A DNA stretch of 64,000 nt, from NCBI RefSeq assembly GCF_000348785.1, contig NC_020520.1, positions 1,240,001-1,304,000 of the forward strand, given 5' to 3'. The stretch's first letter is position 1; each line of letters begins with the position of its first letter. This DNA is from Ilumatobacter coccineus YM16-304 (GTDB lineage Bacteria > Actinomycetota > Acidimicrobiia > Acidimicrobiales > Ilumatobacteraceae). Both the position numbers and the translations under genes were made by a program. This document shows positions 27,528 to 35,973 of the stretch, piece after piece. The notes beneath the pieces were generated by a model. It was not told the origin of the DNA, made no database searches, and was given only the letters and a program-made list of their open reading frames with translations.

Positions 27528-27555
27528 AGAATACTCGTTTTCTATAGAGGGTCAA
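27528..27555 (-). promoter_or_regulatory. Promoter of the tetR-CPBP operon
   Basis: On the minus strand, TTGACC (27550-27555) and TATTCT (27528-27533) are separated by 16 bp in a locally AT-rich island. Transcription should begin at or next to the ATG at 27520, giving a leaderless mRNA. This is one of the few promoters here with a clear -35 element. Confidence 0.65.
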
Positions 27556-27599
27556 CCTCGGGCGAATCGAGTGGTGAACCGCCGGGATGAGCTGGTCGC

Positions 27600-28112
27600 T
27601 CAGTCGGTGGTGAGGGCGGTACGCATCGTCGCCGACATGTGCGGCAGGTACTGGACCTGCAAATTGGCGAGGATCTGCTGGAGGTGCTCCTGGTCGTGGA
27701 ACGGCCATTCGAGCACGAAGTCGCCCGCGGTGAAGACGCGGTCGCCCGAGTGTGTGGCGGTCGACGACAGCGCGTCGGGATCGAGCGCACGCAGGAACGC
27801 GACGCAACCGGCACGTCCGGCGGCCAGCTCGGTGAGCAGTGTGTCGAGCGACTCGTCGGCGAACGTTCGGGCATCGATCGCCGCCCACGGGTCGAACCCG
27901 GCGATCTCGGGTTCGCCGGCGATGATGGAGTCGATGCGGCCCTGAAACGCGTCGGCGTCGGTGGCGATCAGGTGGCCGATGATCTCGTGGACCGACCACT
28001 CGCCCGGCTCGGGCCGCGAACGCAACACGTCGGGGTCGATCGGGGCCAGCAGCGTGCGCAGCACGTCGGGCAGCGATTCCAGAGTCGTGGCGATTCGCGA
28101 GAGGTCGATCAC
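27600..28112 (-). CDS. DinB-family metal-binding protein
   Basis: A 170-residue four-helix-bundle DinB/YfiT-like protein. The metal-binding histidine triad is visible as H47 (EIIGHLIATD), H139 and H143 (PFHDQEHLQQI). Relatives include mycothiol- or bacillithiol-dependent transferases and damage-inducible proteins of unknown activity; in an actinobacterium a mycothiol link is plausible but not demonstrated. It is divergent from the ECF sigma gene at 28193 and converges on nothing obvious. Confidence 0.83.
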   Translation of the reverse strand: MIDLSRIATTLESLPDVLRTLLAPIDPDVLRSRPEPGEWSVHEIIGHLIATDADAFQGRIDSIIAGEPEIAGFDPWAAIDARTFADESLDTLLTELAAGRAGCVAFLRALDPDALSSTATHSGDRVFTAGDFVLEWPFHDQEHLQQILANLQVQYLPHMSATMRTALTTD

Positions 28113-28192
28113 GTCGCCTTTCTACCCGCCGCCGCGTTTCTTCGACCCGATGCAACGTTTGGCGGGCCGGCGGCATCTTGAATGGTGTGACG

Positions 28193-28672
28193 ATGCAGAA
28201 CGCAACCCAGGCCGACGCGCCGGCCACGTTCGAAGCGTTCTACGAACAGCACAAGACGTGGGCCATCCGGTTCGCGTGGCTGATGGTCCGCGAGGCGGCC
28301 GCAGCCGAAGACATCTCGCACGATGCCTTCACGCGAGTGTTCGAGCGCTTCGACACGTTGACGAACCCGTCGGCCTATCTCCGATCGACGCTCACCAATG
28401 CGGTCTACGAACGGTCGCGTCGAACGGGCCGGGAGGAGCGACGCCTGCGACTGGTGTCGGCGGGGGAGTCGACGCAGGTCGAGCACGCGTCGGGCGGGAT
28501 GATGGACGCCATCTCCCGACTGCCGATCCGTCAGCGAACCGCAGTCGTTCTCCGGTACTGGGTCGACCTCCCCGTCGACGACATCGCGGAAGCGATGAGC
28601 GCTCGCCCCGGCACGGTCAAGTCCTGGCTCTCGCGAGCCAACGCACAGCTCCGAAAGGAAATCGAACCATGA
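28193..28672 (+). CDS. ECF sigma factor
   Basis: A 159-residue ECF sigma factor with region 2 (AAAEDISHDAFTRVFERFDTL, then NPSAYLRSTLTNAVYERSRR) and region 4 (LPIRQRTAVVLRYWVDLPVDDIAEAMSARPGTVKSWLSRA). An in-frame GTG at 28187 is 7 nt after CATCTT and could be the leaderless start instead. The stop overlaps the next gene start by 4 nt, repeating the sigma/one-pass-membrane-partner arrangement seen at 20619-23242. Confidence 0.9.
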   Translation: MQNATQADAPATFEAFYEQHKTWAIRFAWLMVREAAAAEDISHDAFTRVFERFDTLTNPSAYLRSTLTNAVYERSRRTGREERRLRLVSAGESTQVEHASGGMMDAISRLPIRQRTAVVLRYWVDLPVDDIAEAMSARPGTVKSWLSRANAQLRKEIEP

Positions 28673-29760
28673 GCGACCTCGCACAATTGGTCAAGTCCAC
28701 CCTCGATGCCGAAGCCGAGCGCGCGCCCGATGCGCCGCCCTGGTCACCGTCGTACTCGCTGGCGCGATCGGTTGGCTCCGCGGGCAACGGCGGTCACCGT
28801 TCGCGATCGATCTGGCTCTACGCGACGGGTATCGCCGCCGTTGCCGCGTCGGTGATCGGCGTGCTGGTGGTCGCCGGCCGTGATCCGGCGCCGGTCGATG
28901 CTCCGGCGACCGCAGACGATCCGAATCCTCCTGTCGACGAACCGGCACCGGTCGTCGAGTCGCTTCCCGCGGTGTGGGCGCCACCCGGCGAGGAGTTTCC
29001 GCTCGAAGATCTCGGGCCGGTAGAGAGCGTCGGTGGTGATGCCGTCGCTCTGGCCGAGCTCACGCGTCAGATCGGTGTCGTCGATCACCCCCCGCTCACC
29101 GTGTACAGCAGCATCGGGTACGTCGGAGAACAATCGCTCGTCGAGTGGCGGTGCCTGTCGTCGGGTGGTGGCGCAGGGTGCTCGCCGGTCGGATTCGCTG
29201 GCCCCGACCTCAGCGTGACGTCGTCGATCGACAACCGAGCGGCCGAGTTCGATCTCTGGACGTGGAGCAACGTGCCCACCGACGCGGACTACGTCGTCTA
29301 CGGCGACGGACCGGATGCTCGATGGCAGGCACCGATCTCCGGTGTGGCCGCGTTCCCGAACGTCGACTGGTTCGACTCGGTGGCAGTGGCCTACGACAGT
29401 GCCGGTGTCGAAGTGGGGAGAGTCGATCCGAGCATCGTCGCTGCGTCGCAGGACCAGTACATCGAGTCGCAGCCGCTCGCTGCCGACCTCGAACGGGAGC
29501 AGGCAACCGAAGTCGTCGAGGTGATGAACGCCGCCGCCATGTCGTGTCTCACCGACGCCGGTGCCACGTTCGGCTCGGGGACGGTCGGGCGACTCGGCGA
29601 TGGTGACGCAGGCCTCGACCCGGACTCGGTCTGGGCGGCGTGCGTGGCAGCCGCGTCCTCGGCCGTCGACGAGTGGATGCAGGCGAACGAGATCAGGTTC
29701 TTCGATCCGACGAGCGAATCTCCCGAAGCGGACGAGCCCTTCATCGACTACGGCAGCTGA
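28669..29760 (+). CDS. Single-pass membrane protein, presumed partner of the ECF sigma factor
   Basis: A 363-residue protein with a short cytoplasmic tail (1-47), a transmembrane helix at about 48-69, a Pro/Asp-rich linker, and an extracytoplasmic domain of about 270 residues holding several Cys. No named family is recognised. The arrangement parallels the 696-residue protein at 21152-23242, but the external domain differs. The 4-nt overlap with the sigma gene suggests an anti-sigma or sensor role. There is no zinc-type anti-sigma motif. Confidence 0.68.
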   Translation: MSDLAQLVKSTLDAEAERAPDAPPWSPSYSLARSVGSAGNGGHRSRSIWLYATGIAAVAASVIGVLVVAGRDPAPVDAPATADDPNPPVDEPAPVVESLPAVWAPPGEEFPLEDLGPVESVGGDAVALAELTRQIGVVDHPPLTVYSSIGYVGEQSLVEWRCLSSGGGAGCSPVGFAGPDLSVTSSIDNRAAEFDLWTWSNVPTDADYVVYGDGPDARWQAPISGVAAFPNVDWFDSVAVAYDSAGVEVGRVDPSIVAASQDQYIESQPLAADLEREQATEVVEVMNAAAMSCLTDAGATFGSGTVGRLGDGDAGLDPDSVWAACVAAASSAVDEWMQANEIRFFDPTSESPEADEPFIDYGS

Positions 29761-29818
29761 ACGTGGCGCTACGACGGCTCGCCGTGACTCGGCCGATTCG
29801 TCCCTACAGTGATCGCGC

Positions 29819-31033
29819 ATGTTGGTCGACCTCGTCGTCATCGGCGGCGGGGCCGCCGGATTCTTCTCGGCGATCACGTGTGCCGAGCACTCGACGAAGT
29901 CGGTGCTGATCCTCGAGAAGAGCTCGCAGGTGCTGCAGAAGGTGAAGATCTCCGGCGGCGGGCGCTGCAACGTCACGCATGCCTGCTTCGAACCTCGCGA
30001 ACTGAGCCGGAGCTATCCCCGCGGTGAGAAGTCACTGATCGGTCCGTTCCATCGATTCGGCCCGACCGACACGGTCGAGTGGTTCGCCGGCCGGGGTGTG
30101 ACGTTGAAGACGGAGTCCGACGGGCGGATGTTCCCGGTCACCGACGATTCGCAGACCGTCATCGATGCGCTGCTCGACGCGGCACACGATGCGGGCGTCG
30201 CCGTCCACACGTCGGAAGGCGTGACGTGCATCGACAAGCGCGATGACCACTTCGAACTGACCACCGACGCGGGCAACTCGTACAGGGCTGTCAACGTGCT
30301 CATCGCGACGGGCGGTACCCGAATGGCGGCCGGAGCGAAACTCGCCGCGAGCCTCGGCCACGAGCTGCAGCCGGCGACACCGTCGCTGTTCACCTTCCGG
30401 ATCAAGGATCCGCGTCTCGACGGATTGCTCGGACTCTCGGTGAACCCGGCAGAGGTCAAGATCCAGCAGAGCAAGCTTCGCAGCAGCGGTCCGGTTCTGA
30501 TCACGCACTGGGGTCTGAGCGGGCCGGGCATCCTCAAGATCTCCGCGTGGGGAGCCCGCGAGCTCGCGGAGCGCGGCTACCGGTTCGACATCACGGTGAA
30601 CTGGCTGCCGGGCATCGACCCGGCCACCGTCATTGCCGAGAAGCGGGCGACGGAGGGCAAGCGTCAACTCGCGAGCCGGAGCCCGTTCGCCTCGATCCCG
30701 AAACGGTTCTGGCTGCGCCTGCTCGAGACCGCCGGTGTGCCCGAGGCCACGACGTGGTCGAACCTGTCGAAGGCGCACGCGAAGCAGCTGATCGGGCAGC
30801 TCTCGGCGGCCACGTTCGAGGTCACCGGCAAGGCGACCAACAAGGACGAGTTCGTCACGTGTGGCGGCGTCGCTCGCGACGAGATCGACTTCAAGACCAT
30901 GGAGAGCAAGCTCGTCGACGGCCTCTACTTCGCGGGCGAGGTGATCGACGTCGACGGGATCACCGGTGGCTACAACTTCCAGAACGCGTGGACCAACGGG
31001 TTCCACGCGGGGTCGGCCATCGCGGCTCGCTGA
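29819..31033 (+). CDS. NAD(P)/FAD-dependent oxidoreductase, HI0933/YhiN (BaiN-like) family
   Basis: A 404-residue flavoprotein of the HI0933-like family. The N-terminal FAD dinucleotide-binding loop GGGAAG is at 9-14, followed by the family signature KVKISGGGRCNVTH near residue 42. The C-terminal FAD motif is in YFAGEVIDVDGITGGYNFQNAW near the end. Characterised relatives include the bile-acid flavoenzyme BaiN, but most members have no assigned substrate. The start is 8 nt after TACAGT (29805-29810), again leaderless. It stands alone, followed by a palindrome-rich gap. Confidence 0.9.
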   Translation: MLVDLVVIGGGAAGFFSAITCAEHSTKSVLILEKSSQVLQKVKISGGGRCNVTHACFEPRELSRSYPRGEKSLIGPFHRFGPTDTVEWFAGRGVTLKTESDGRMFPVTDDSQTVIDALLDAAHDAGVAVHTSEGVTCIDKRDDHFELTTDAGNSYRAVNVLIATGGTRMAAGAKLAASLGHELQPATPSLFTFRIKDPRLDGLLGLSVNPAEVKIQQSKLRSSGPVLITHWGLSGPGILKISAWGARELAERGYRFDITVNWLPGIDPATVIAEKRATEGKRQLASRSPFASIPKRFWLRLLETAGVPEATTWSNLSKAHAKQLIGQLSAATFEVTGKATNKDEFVTCGGVARDEIDFKTMESKLVDGLYFAGEVIDVDGITGGYNFQNAWTNGFHAGSAIAAR

Positions 31034-31063
31034 GACACGGTCACGAGATCGCAATGAGTATTG

Positions 31064-31099
31064 CCGCAATAGCTATTGCGGATGGATCGAGCGCTCGAT
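31064..31099. promoter_or_regulatory. Two adjacent perfect palindromes upstream of the LysM lipoprotein gene
   Basis: CCGCAATAGCTATTGCGG (31064-31081, 18 bp, perfect) and ATCGAGCGCTCGAT (31086-31099, 14 bp, perfect) lie four bases apart. A further GCAAT/ATTGC pair sits just upstream (31051-31064). All are between the flavoprotein stop and the LysM gene start. The AT-containing centre of the first looks more like an operator than a terminator, and no T tract follows. Confidence 0.6.
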
Positions 31100-31174
31100 A
31101 GCTTCGTGCCGTGCGGTCACGATGCCGCACCATCCGAGCGGGCAGATCGCCTGGCCGGGACGCTTGGAGCAACG

Positions 31175-32041
31175 ATGAACACCACCCGCCTGCACGCTGG
31201 TCAGGTCGCGGCATTCGCCGTCGGACTGGCCCTGCTCGCCTCGTGCGGCAGCGACGGGTCGACCAGCCTCGACACCGTCGCAGTGGTCGGCGACGCGGCG
31301 GACGATCTCGCTGCGGCTGGCGATGACGCCACCGAGAGCGCCGAGGTGGTCGAGGCTGTCGTCGTCGATCTGCCGACCTACACGATCGTCGCGGGCGACA
31401 CCCTGAGCGGTATCGCCGAACGCGCCGGCATCACGCTCGGCGACCTCGTCGCAGCCAACGATTGGGCCGACGGTATCGATCACCTGCTCCAGCCGGGTGA
31501 CGTGATCCTGCTCCCGCAGGGGGCTGCGGTTGCTCCGGCAGGCTCGACCGTCGAGGCTGGCGTCGACTCGACGTCGGCATCCGCGGGCGACGCTGCCGCG
31601 GACACCACGTACCTCGACCTCTTCCTCGATCAGGGGATTCTCTACAACCCGTTCTCGGGCGACGCCGTGGGCGGCGACATCTTCTACGTCGAACCGGAGT
31701 GCAACGCGGCGGTGACGAATCTGTCGTCGTTCACCGCCGCTCGCGACGGGGTCGATGCCGCCTCGATGCTCGCGAGCCTCGAAGCGGCGGCCGGCGACGT
31801 GCCGGCGAACTTCGCCGGTGCGCTCGCTGAATGGCAAGGCTTCATCGCCGATCACTCCGCCACGTACGCCGGGCCCTTCCTTCCGGTGAGTCGCGGACAG
31901 CTCGACGAGGCCACGTTGCGGACGGTGCTGGTCGATCCGGCGGTCGTCGACATGCTCGACGCCTTCACGTCGCTCGAACTCCGCATGCCGGACGACTACA
32001 TCACGTTCCTCGGCGCGACCTGCACTCACACCGGGGCCTGA
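31175..32041 (+). CDS. LysM-domain lipoprotein
   Basis: A 288-residue predicted lipoprotein. The signal peptide ends in LASC24 and is followed by an Asp/Ala-rich linker. One LysM peptidoglycan-binding domain runs about 68-114 (YTIVAGDTLSGIAERAGITLGDLVAAN...LQPGDVILLP). The C-terminal ~160-residue domain carries a few Cys and has no recognised family. It is probably anchored in the envelope with the LysM gripping the cell wall. The start at 31175 has GGAG at 31166-31169; earlier in-frame codons precede the signal peptide without support. Confidence 0.82.
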   Translation: MNTTRLHAGQVAAFAVGLALLASCGSDGSTSLDTVAVVGDAADDLAAAGDDATESAEVVEAVVVDLPTYTIVAGDTLSGIAERAGITLGDLVAANDWADGIDHLLQPGDVILLPQGAAVAPAGSTVEAGVDSTSASAGDAAADTTYLDLFLDQGILYNPFSGDAVGGDIFYVEPECNAAVTNLSSFTAARDGVDAASMLASLEAAAGDVPANFAGALAEWQGFIADHSATYAGPFLPVSRGQLDEATLRTVLVDPAVVDMLDAFTSLELRMPDDYITFLGATCTHTGA

Positions 32042-32059
32042 CCCGACACCGAGCGATGC

Positions 32060-32590
32060 TCAGGCGCGGTCGTCGGGCATGACGATCGTGCTGAGGAGCC
32101 GCCGCCTGCGTCCGGGCGCGGGCTCGTTGTCGAGATGCTCCTGGGCGACGGCGGCCATCTTCGCCACGACCTCGTCGAGCTCGTCGTCGGTGAGCCAGAG
32201 CGGCACCTGCCGGTAGCCGACGCGGTCGGTGCCGAGGTCCGGCCGACCGTGGTCGAGGTAGGCGGCGAAGTCGGTGAGCAGCGTGCCGACGAACGTGGCG
32301 AAGTAGCGGAAGTGCTCGTCTGCGGTCGCCGTGTCGAGATCGACACCGCTCAGCGACACCGCGTCGGCCACCACCCCGTAGGTGCGTTCGACGCCGCCGC
32401 GACTGGGGCGCTCGCTGACCACGTCGAGCAGTCCGCCGTCGGCGAGCTGATTGATGTGTCGGTAGAGCGTGGCCTGCGGAACGTCGCCGAGTCGGTCCTT
32501 GAGCTGTAGGGGAGTCATCGGCGAACCGACCAGCGCCTGCACGATGCGCAGCCTGATCGGGTGGAGGAGGAGGTCGCGGGTCTCGGTCAT
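32060..32590 (-). CDS. Winged-helix (ArsR-like) transcriptional regulator
   Basis: A 176-residue regulator with an N-terminal winged-helix domain: HPIRLRIVQALVGSPMTPLQLKDRLGDVPQATLYRHINQLADGGLL, followed by a wing. The C-terminal half is a helical domain of the YdfL/PadR- or ArsR-like effector type. It is divergent from the alpha/beta hydrolase gene, and the shared 107-bp gap holds a strong inverted repeat, so it likely controls both. The start at 32590 places the HTH at the usual distance from the N-terminus; a longer reading would cross the operator. Confidence 0.85.
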   Translation of the reverse strand: MTETRDLLLHPIRLRIVQALVGSPMTPLQLKDRLGDVPQATLYRHINQLADGGLLDVVSERPSRGGVERTYGVVADAVSLSGVDLDTATADEHFRYFATFVGTLLTDFAAYLDHGRPDLGTDRVGYRQVPLWLTDDELDEVVAKMAAVAQEHLDNEPAPGRRRRLLSTIVMPDDRA

Positions 32591-32633
32591 CGTGTCGTGG
32601 TGCCAGCACCGGAACGGAACTCGGCGCCAATTG

Positions 32634-32692
32634 TTCTCAGAAGTGATATCATTCTCACTGTTGAGAATAGTCTCCCCCGTCGCAGAGGACAA
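32634..32692. promoter_or_regulatory. Divergent promoter/operator between the HTH regulator and the hydrolase
   Basis: A perfect inverted repeat ATTCTCA-4-TGAGAAT (32651-32668) and a third half-site TTCTCA (32634-32639) lie in AT-rich DNA. On the minus strand, TTGTCC (32687-32692) and TATTCT (32664-32669) are spaced by 17 bp. On the plus strand an extended -10 TGATATCAT (32644-32652) points to the hydrolase. The repeat overlaps both -10 boxes, the classic layout for joint repression. Confidence 0.7.
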
Positions 32693-32697
32693 CGACC

Positions 32698-33612
32698 GTG
32701 ACCGAAACAACCATCTCCATTCCATCGGGCGGCTTCACGCTGCAGGGGACGCTGACAACGAGCGGCGCCACGCCGGCGCCGGCCGCGCTGCTCGTCAGCG
32801 GATCCGGCCCCATCGACCGCGACTCCAACGCCAAGCGCATGTCGATCGACGTCATGCGCCAGATCGCAGAGCATCTCGGCCAGAACGGCATCGCCTCACT
32901 CCGCTACGACAAGCGCGGCGTCGGCGAGAGTGACGGCGAGTACCTGTCGACCGGGTTTCACGACAACGTCGACGACGCTCGCGCCGCGCTCGCCTCGCTC
33001 CGATCGCGCCCCGAGGTCGATGGTGACCGTGTCGTGGTGATCGGCCACAGTGAAGGAGCGCTCATCGCCGGTGTGCTCGCATCCGACCCACGACTCGCCG
33101 GTGCCGTGTTGCTGGCGGGTTCGGCGGTCAACGGCAAACGAGTGCTGCGCTGGCAAGCCGAGCAGATCGCGCCGACCCTGCCGACGCCGGTGAAATGGCT
33201 GATGAAGCTCCTGCGGCAAGACGTCGTGGCGACGCAGGCCAAGCGCCTCGAGCGACTCGAATCGTCGACCGACGACGTCGTCCGGATCCAGCTGGTGAAG
33301 ATGAACGCCAAGTGGTTCCGCGAGTTCATGGCGTTCGAACCGACCGATGCCCTCCGCCAGGCCGTCGTGCCGATCCTCGCGATCACCGGCTCGAAAGACA
33401 TCCAGGTCGACCCCGACGACGTCGACCGGATGCGTCAGGTCGTGAGCTCGCCGTTCGACGGTCATGTCGTCGACGACGTGACCCACCTGCTGCGCTCCGA
33501 GACGGGTGACGCCACGGTTCGCACCTACAAGCGGCAAGCACGCCGGCCCATCGACCAGCGCGTCACCCGACTCCTGACCGACTGGGTGGCGTTGCTCGGT
33601 CGCATCGACTGA
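32698..33612 (+). CDS. Alpha/beta hydrolase (YqkD/dienelactone hydrolase-like)
   Basis: A 304-residue serine hydrolase with the alpha/beta fold. The nucleophile elbow is GHSEG at 116-120 with S118. The acid lies in the ITGSKDIQVDPDD region, and the histidine in DDVTHLLR. YDKRGVGES near residue 70 supplies the oxyanion loop typical of this subgroup, which lacks a secretion signal and acts in the cytoplasm on an unknown ester or acyl substrate. The GTG start follows AGAGGA by 8 nt. It is divergent from the winged-helix regulator, its probable controller. Confidence 0.88.
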   Translation: MTETTISIPSGGFTLQGTLTTSGATPAPAALLVSGSGPIDRDSNAKRMSIDVMRQIAEHLGQNGIASLRYDKRGVGESDGEYLSTGFHDNVDDARAALASLRSRPEVDGDRVVVIGHSEGALIAGVLASDPRLAGAVLLAGSAVNGKRVLRWQAEQIAPTLPTPVKWLMKLLRQDVVATQAKRLERLESSTDDVVRIQLVKMNAKWFREFMAFEPTDALRQAVVPILAITGSKDIQVDPDDVDRMRQVVSSPFDGHVVDDVTHLLRSETGDATVRTYKRQARRPIDQRVTRLLTDWVALLGRID

Positions 33613-33635
33613 GCAACGCCAGGCCAGTCGTCAGG

Positions 33636-35216
33636 TCAGCCGAATGCGCCTTCGAGGGAGGCGTCGGCCTCGGCCGGTTCGGCGGCCTCGGTGGTACCGG
33701 GTCCGCGGACCACGAGGATGGCCAGGGCGACGGCGGCCATCACGACGCCGACCCACATCGACGACACCCAACCGTCGACGAACGCGTGCTGCGCAGCGTC
33801 GATGATGCGTGGCCCGTCGGCGCCGGCTTCGGCGGCGACCGCGTAGGCGCTGCCGATGCCCTCGCTGGCCAACTCCGACAGTTCAGGCGACAGGCCGTCG
33901 AGGGAGGGTTCGATCGCCGAGCGGTAGCCCGAGCTGAGGATCGAGCCGAGCAGGGCCACGCCGAGGGCGCCGCCGACTTCACGTGACGTGTCGTTGAGCG
34001 CCGAGGCGACGCCCTGCTTCTCGGCTGGGAGGGTGGCGGTGATCGCTTCGGTCGCCGGCGTCATCGTCAAGCCCATGCCGAGTCCGATGAGGATGAGGCC
34101 GGGAAGGATCGAGAAGTAGCCGCCCTCGACCGAGGCTCGCAGGGCGAGCGTGACGAGGCCGGCACCGAAGATCGACACACCGGCGATCATCGTCGTGCGC
34201 GAGCCGACTCTGGCCGCGATGCGCGGTGCGAGGGTCGACATCGGCATCATCATCCCGGCCATCGGCAGGAGCCCGGCAGCCGACTGGAGCGCCGTCCAGC
34301 CGACGACGGCCTGGAGGTACGGGAACAACACGAGGAAGATGCCGAACATCACGGCGAAGACGATGAGCAGTGTGCTCGACCCGGACGAGAGGCCGCGGTC
34401 GCGGAAGGCCGCCATGTCGAGCAGTGGGTCGGCCTGACGCTGTTCCCAGAGGACGAAGGCGACGAGTGCCGCCACGCCGACGACGATGCCGGCGAGGGTG
34501 ATCGAGTCGGCCCAACCGCGCTCGGGGCCCTCGTGGATACCGAGGACGATGCCGCCGATCGCGATCGCCGAGAGCAGCGACCCGCCGATGTCGAAGCGGT
34601 GTTCGCTGCGCTCGCGGGAGTTGGGGACGAACGCCACCGTCGCTGCAGCCGACACGGCGACCAGCACGATCGGCAGGACGAACGACCAGCGCCACGTGAC
34701 CACGTCGACCATGAACGCCGAGACGAACAGGCCGAGGATGCCGCCACTGCCGGCGAATCCGGCCCAGATGCCGATCGCTCGGGCCCGGTCTTCGGGCGGG
34801 AAGGTGGAGGTGATGACCGACAAGGTGACGGGCATGATCATCGCGGCGCCGATGCCGGCGATGATGCGAGCGACGATCATGATCGCCACCGTCGGTGCGA
34901 CGGCGGCGCCGAGGCTGGCCGCACCGAACACGGCAAGGCCGGCGAGCAGCACCGGCTTGCGCCCCCATCGGTCACCGACGGCGCCGATCGGGAGCAGCAG
35001 CGCTGCGAGCGCGACGGTGTAGGCGTTGATGATCCAGAGCACGGCGCTCTGTGAGGCTTCGAGATCGATCGCCAGGTCTTGCTGGGCGACGTTGAGGCCC
35101 GACACCGATGCGATGACCGCGATCAGCGCCGAGCACACGGCGATCAAGATGTTTCGTTGCGTCGCCGGATCGGACGCAGTCGCCGGTTCGGCGGGGGAGT
35201 GGGGGTGGGTCTGCAC
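33636..35216 (-). CDS. MFS multidrug exporter, DHA2 (EmrB/QacA) family
   Basis: A 526-residue, 14-helix major facilitator of the drug:H+ antiporter-2 type. The motif-A loop after helix 2 reads GAVGDRWGRKPVLL. Motif C (GxxxGPxxGG-like) appears in GIWAGFAGSGGILGLF. A Glu/Asp-rich tail ends the protein. The GTG at 35216 is chosen because GAGG lies about 7 nt upstream and the operator palindrome stays outside the coding region; upstream in-frame starts would place the operator inside the gene. It is divergent from a TetR gene, the typical repressor/efflux pair. Confidence 0.92.
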   Translation of the reverse strand: MQTHPHSPAEPATASDPATQRNILIAVCSALIAVIASVSGLNVAQQDLAIDLEASQSAVLWIINAYTVALAALLLPIGAVGDRWGRKPVLLAGLAVFGAASLGAAVAPTVAIMIVARIIAGIGAAMIMPVTLSVITSTFPPEDRARAIGIWAGFAGSGGILGLFVSAFMVDVVTWRWSFVLPIVLVAVSAAATVAFVPNSRERSEHRFDIGGSLLSAIAIGGIVLGIHEGPERGWADSITLAGIVVGVAALVAFVLWEQRQADPLLDMAAFRDRGLSSGSSTLLIVFAVMFGIFLVLFPYLQAVVGWTALQSAAGLLPMAGMMMPMSTLAPRIAARVGSRTTMIAGVSIFGAGLVTLALRASVEGGYFSILPGLILIGLGMGLTMTPATEAITATLPAEKQGVASALNDTSREVGGALGVALLGSILSSGYRSAIEPSLDGLSPELSELASEGIGSAYAVAAEAGADGPRIIDAAQHAFVDGWVSSMWVGVVMAAVALAILVVRGPGTTEAAEPAEADASLEGAFG

Positions 35217-35274
35217 GTGGTTCCTCGGGGAGTGTGTTGGTTCGCTGAGTGGTCGAGTCGTCACGTGGTGTAAC

Positions 35275-35301
35275 AACGCAACGAGACTGTATCGTAGCGT
35301 T
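35275..35301. promoter_or_regulatory. 27-bp imperfect palindrome between MFS exporter and TetR genes
   Basis: Outer arms AACGC/GCGTT and inner ACGA/TCGT are symmetric about the centre of 35275-35301; most positions match their inverse. Size and position, in the divergent gap and about 60 bp from the exporter start, fit a TetR-family operator. The binding protein would be the product of 35364-35933. Confidence 0.6.
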
Positions 35302-35363
35302 CGCATGAGGAACTCCACAGGGGTCAGACTGTGACCGATGGCCGATTCGCAGGATCACGTCGA

Positions 35364-35933
35364 ATGACTGCGTCGATGTCGCCGCGCGCGGCGCGCAGCC
35401 GCGACAAGATGTTGCGAGCCGCCACCGAGCTCATCGTCGAGTCGGGTCCACGCGCGGTCACGGTCGACGCGGTCGCCGAGGCCTCGGGCGTCGCCAAGTC
35501 GACGCTGTACCGGCACTGGTCGTCGCGCGACGAGATGCTCGTCGACGTCGTGCGCTGCAACGTCCCGCAACTCACCGAACCCGACCTGAGCGTCGGGTTC
35601 GTCGACGCTCTGTCGGCGTTCCTGGCGAGCGCGGCGGCCGCACTGAGCGATCCCGAGTGGTCGCGGATCATCCCCACGCTGATGTCGCTGCGGGCGACCA
35701 TGCCCGAACTGTCGGCCGTGGTCGACGCCGACCGTTCGGCCAAGACCGAGACGCTGAGCCGGATTCTCGAGGTCGGGGTCGCCGAAGGTGCGATCCCCGC
35801 CGATCTCGATCCGCTCGACGTCGAGAAGCTCCTGTTCGGCCCGATGTTCTTCGCCGCGATCCTCGGCGAGCACGACCGTGTCGAGGGCCTCGCCGCAGCG
35901 GCAGCCGAGCGCTTCGTCGCCTCGTACGCGTGA
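35364..35933 (+). CDS. TetR-family transcriptional regulator of the MFS exporter
   Basis: A 189-residue TetR-family protein. The HTH is in SRDKMLRAATELIVESGPRAVTVDAVAEASGVAKSTLYRHWSSRDEML (spread over residues 12-58). The C-terminal region resembles the TetR_C_11-like ligand domain with an LTEPDLSVGF start. It is divergent from the DHA2 exporter with a shared 27-bp palindrome, so repression of the exporter and of itself is expected. An alternative GTG start at 35331 would add 11 residues. Confidence 0.92.
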   Translation: MTASMSPRAARSRDKMLRAATELIVESGPRAVTVDAVAEASGVAKSTLYRHWSSRDEMLVDVVRCNVPQLTEPDLSVGFVDALSAFLASAAAALSDPEWSRIIPTLMSLRATMPELSAVVDADRSAKTETLSRILEVGVAEGAIPADLDPLDVEKLLFGPMFFAAILGEHDRVEGLAAAAAERFVASYA

Positions 35934-35973
35934 TGCGGCAATCCGACGCCCGATCGCGACACGGTGTGAGAAC

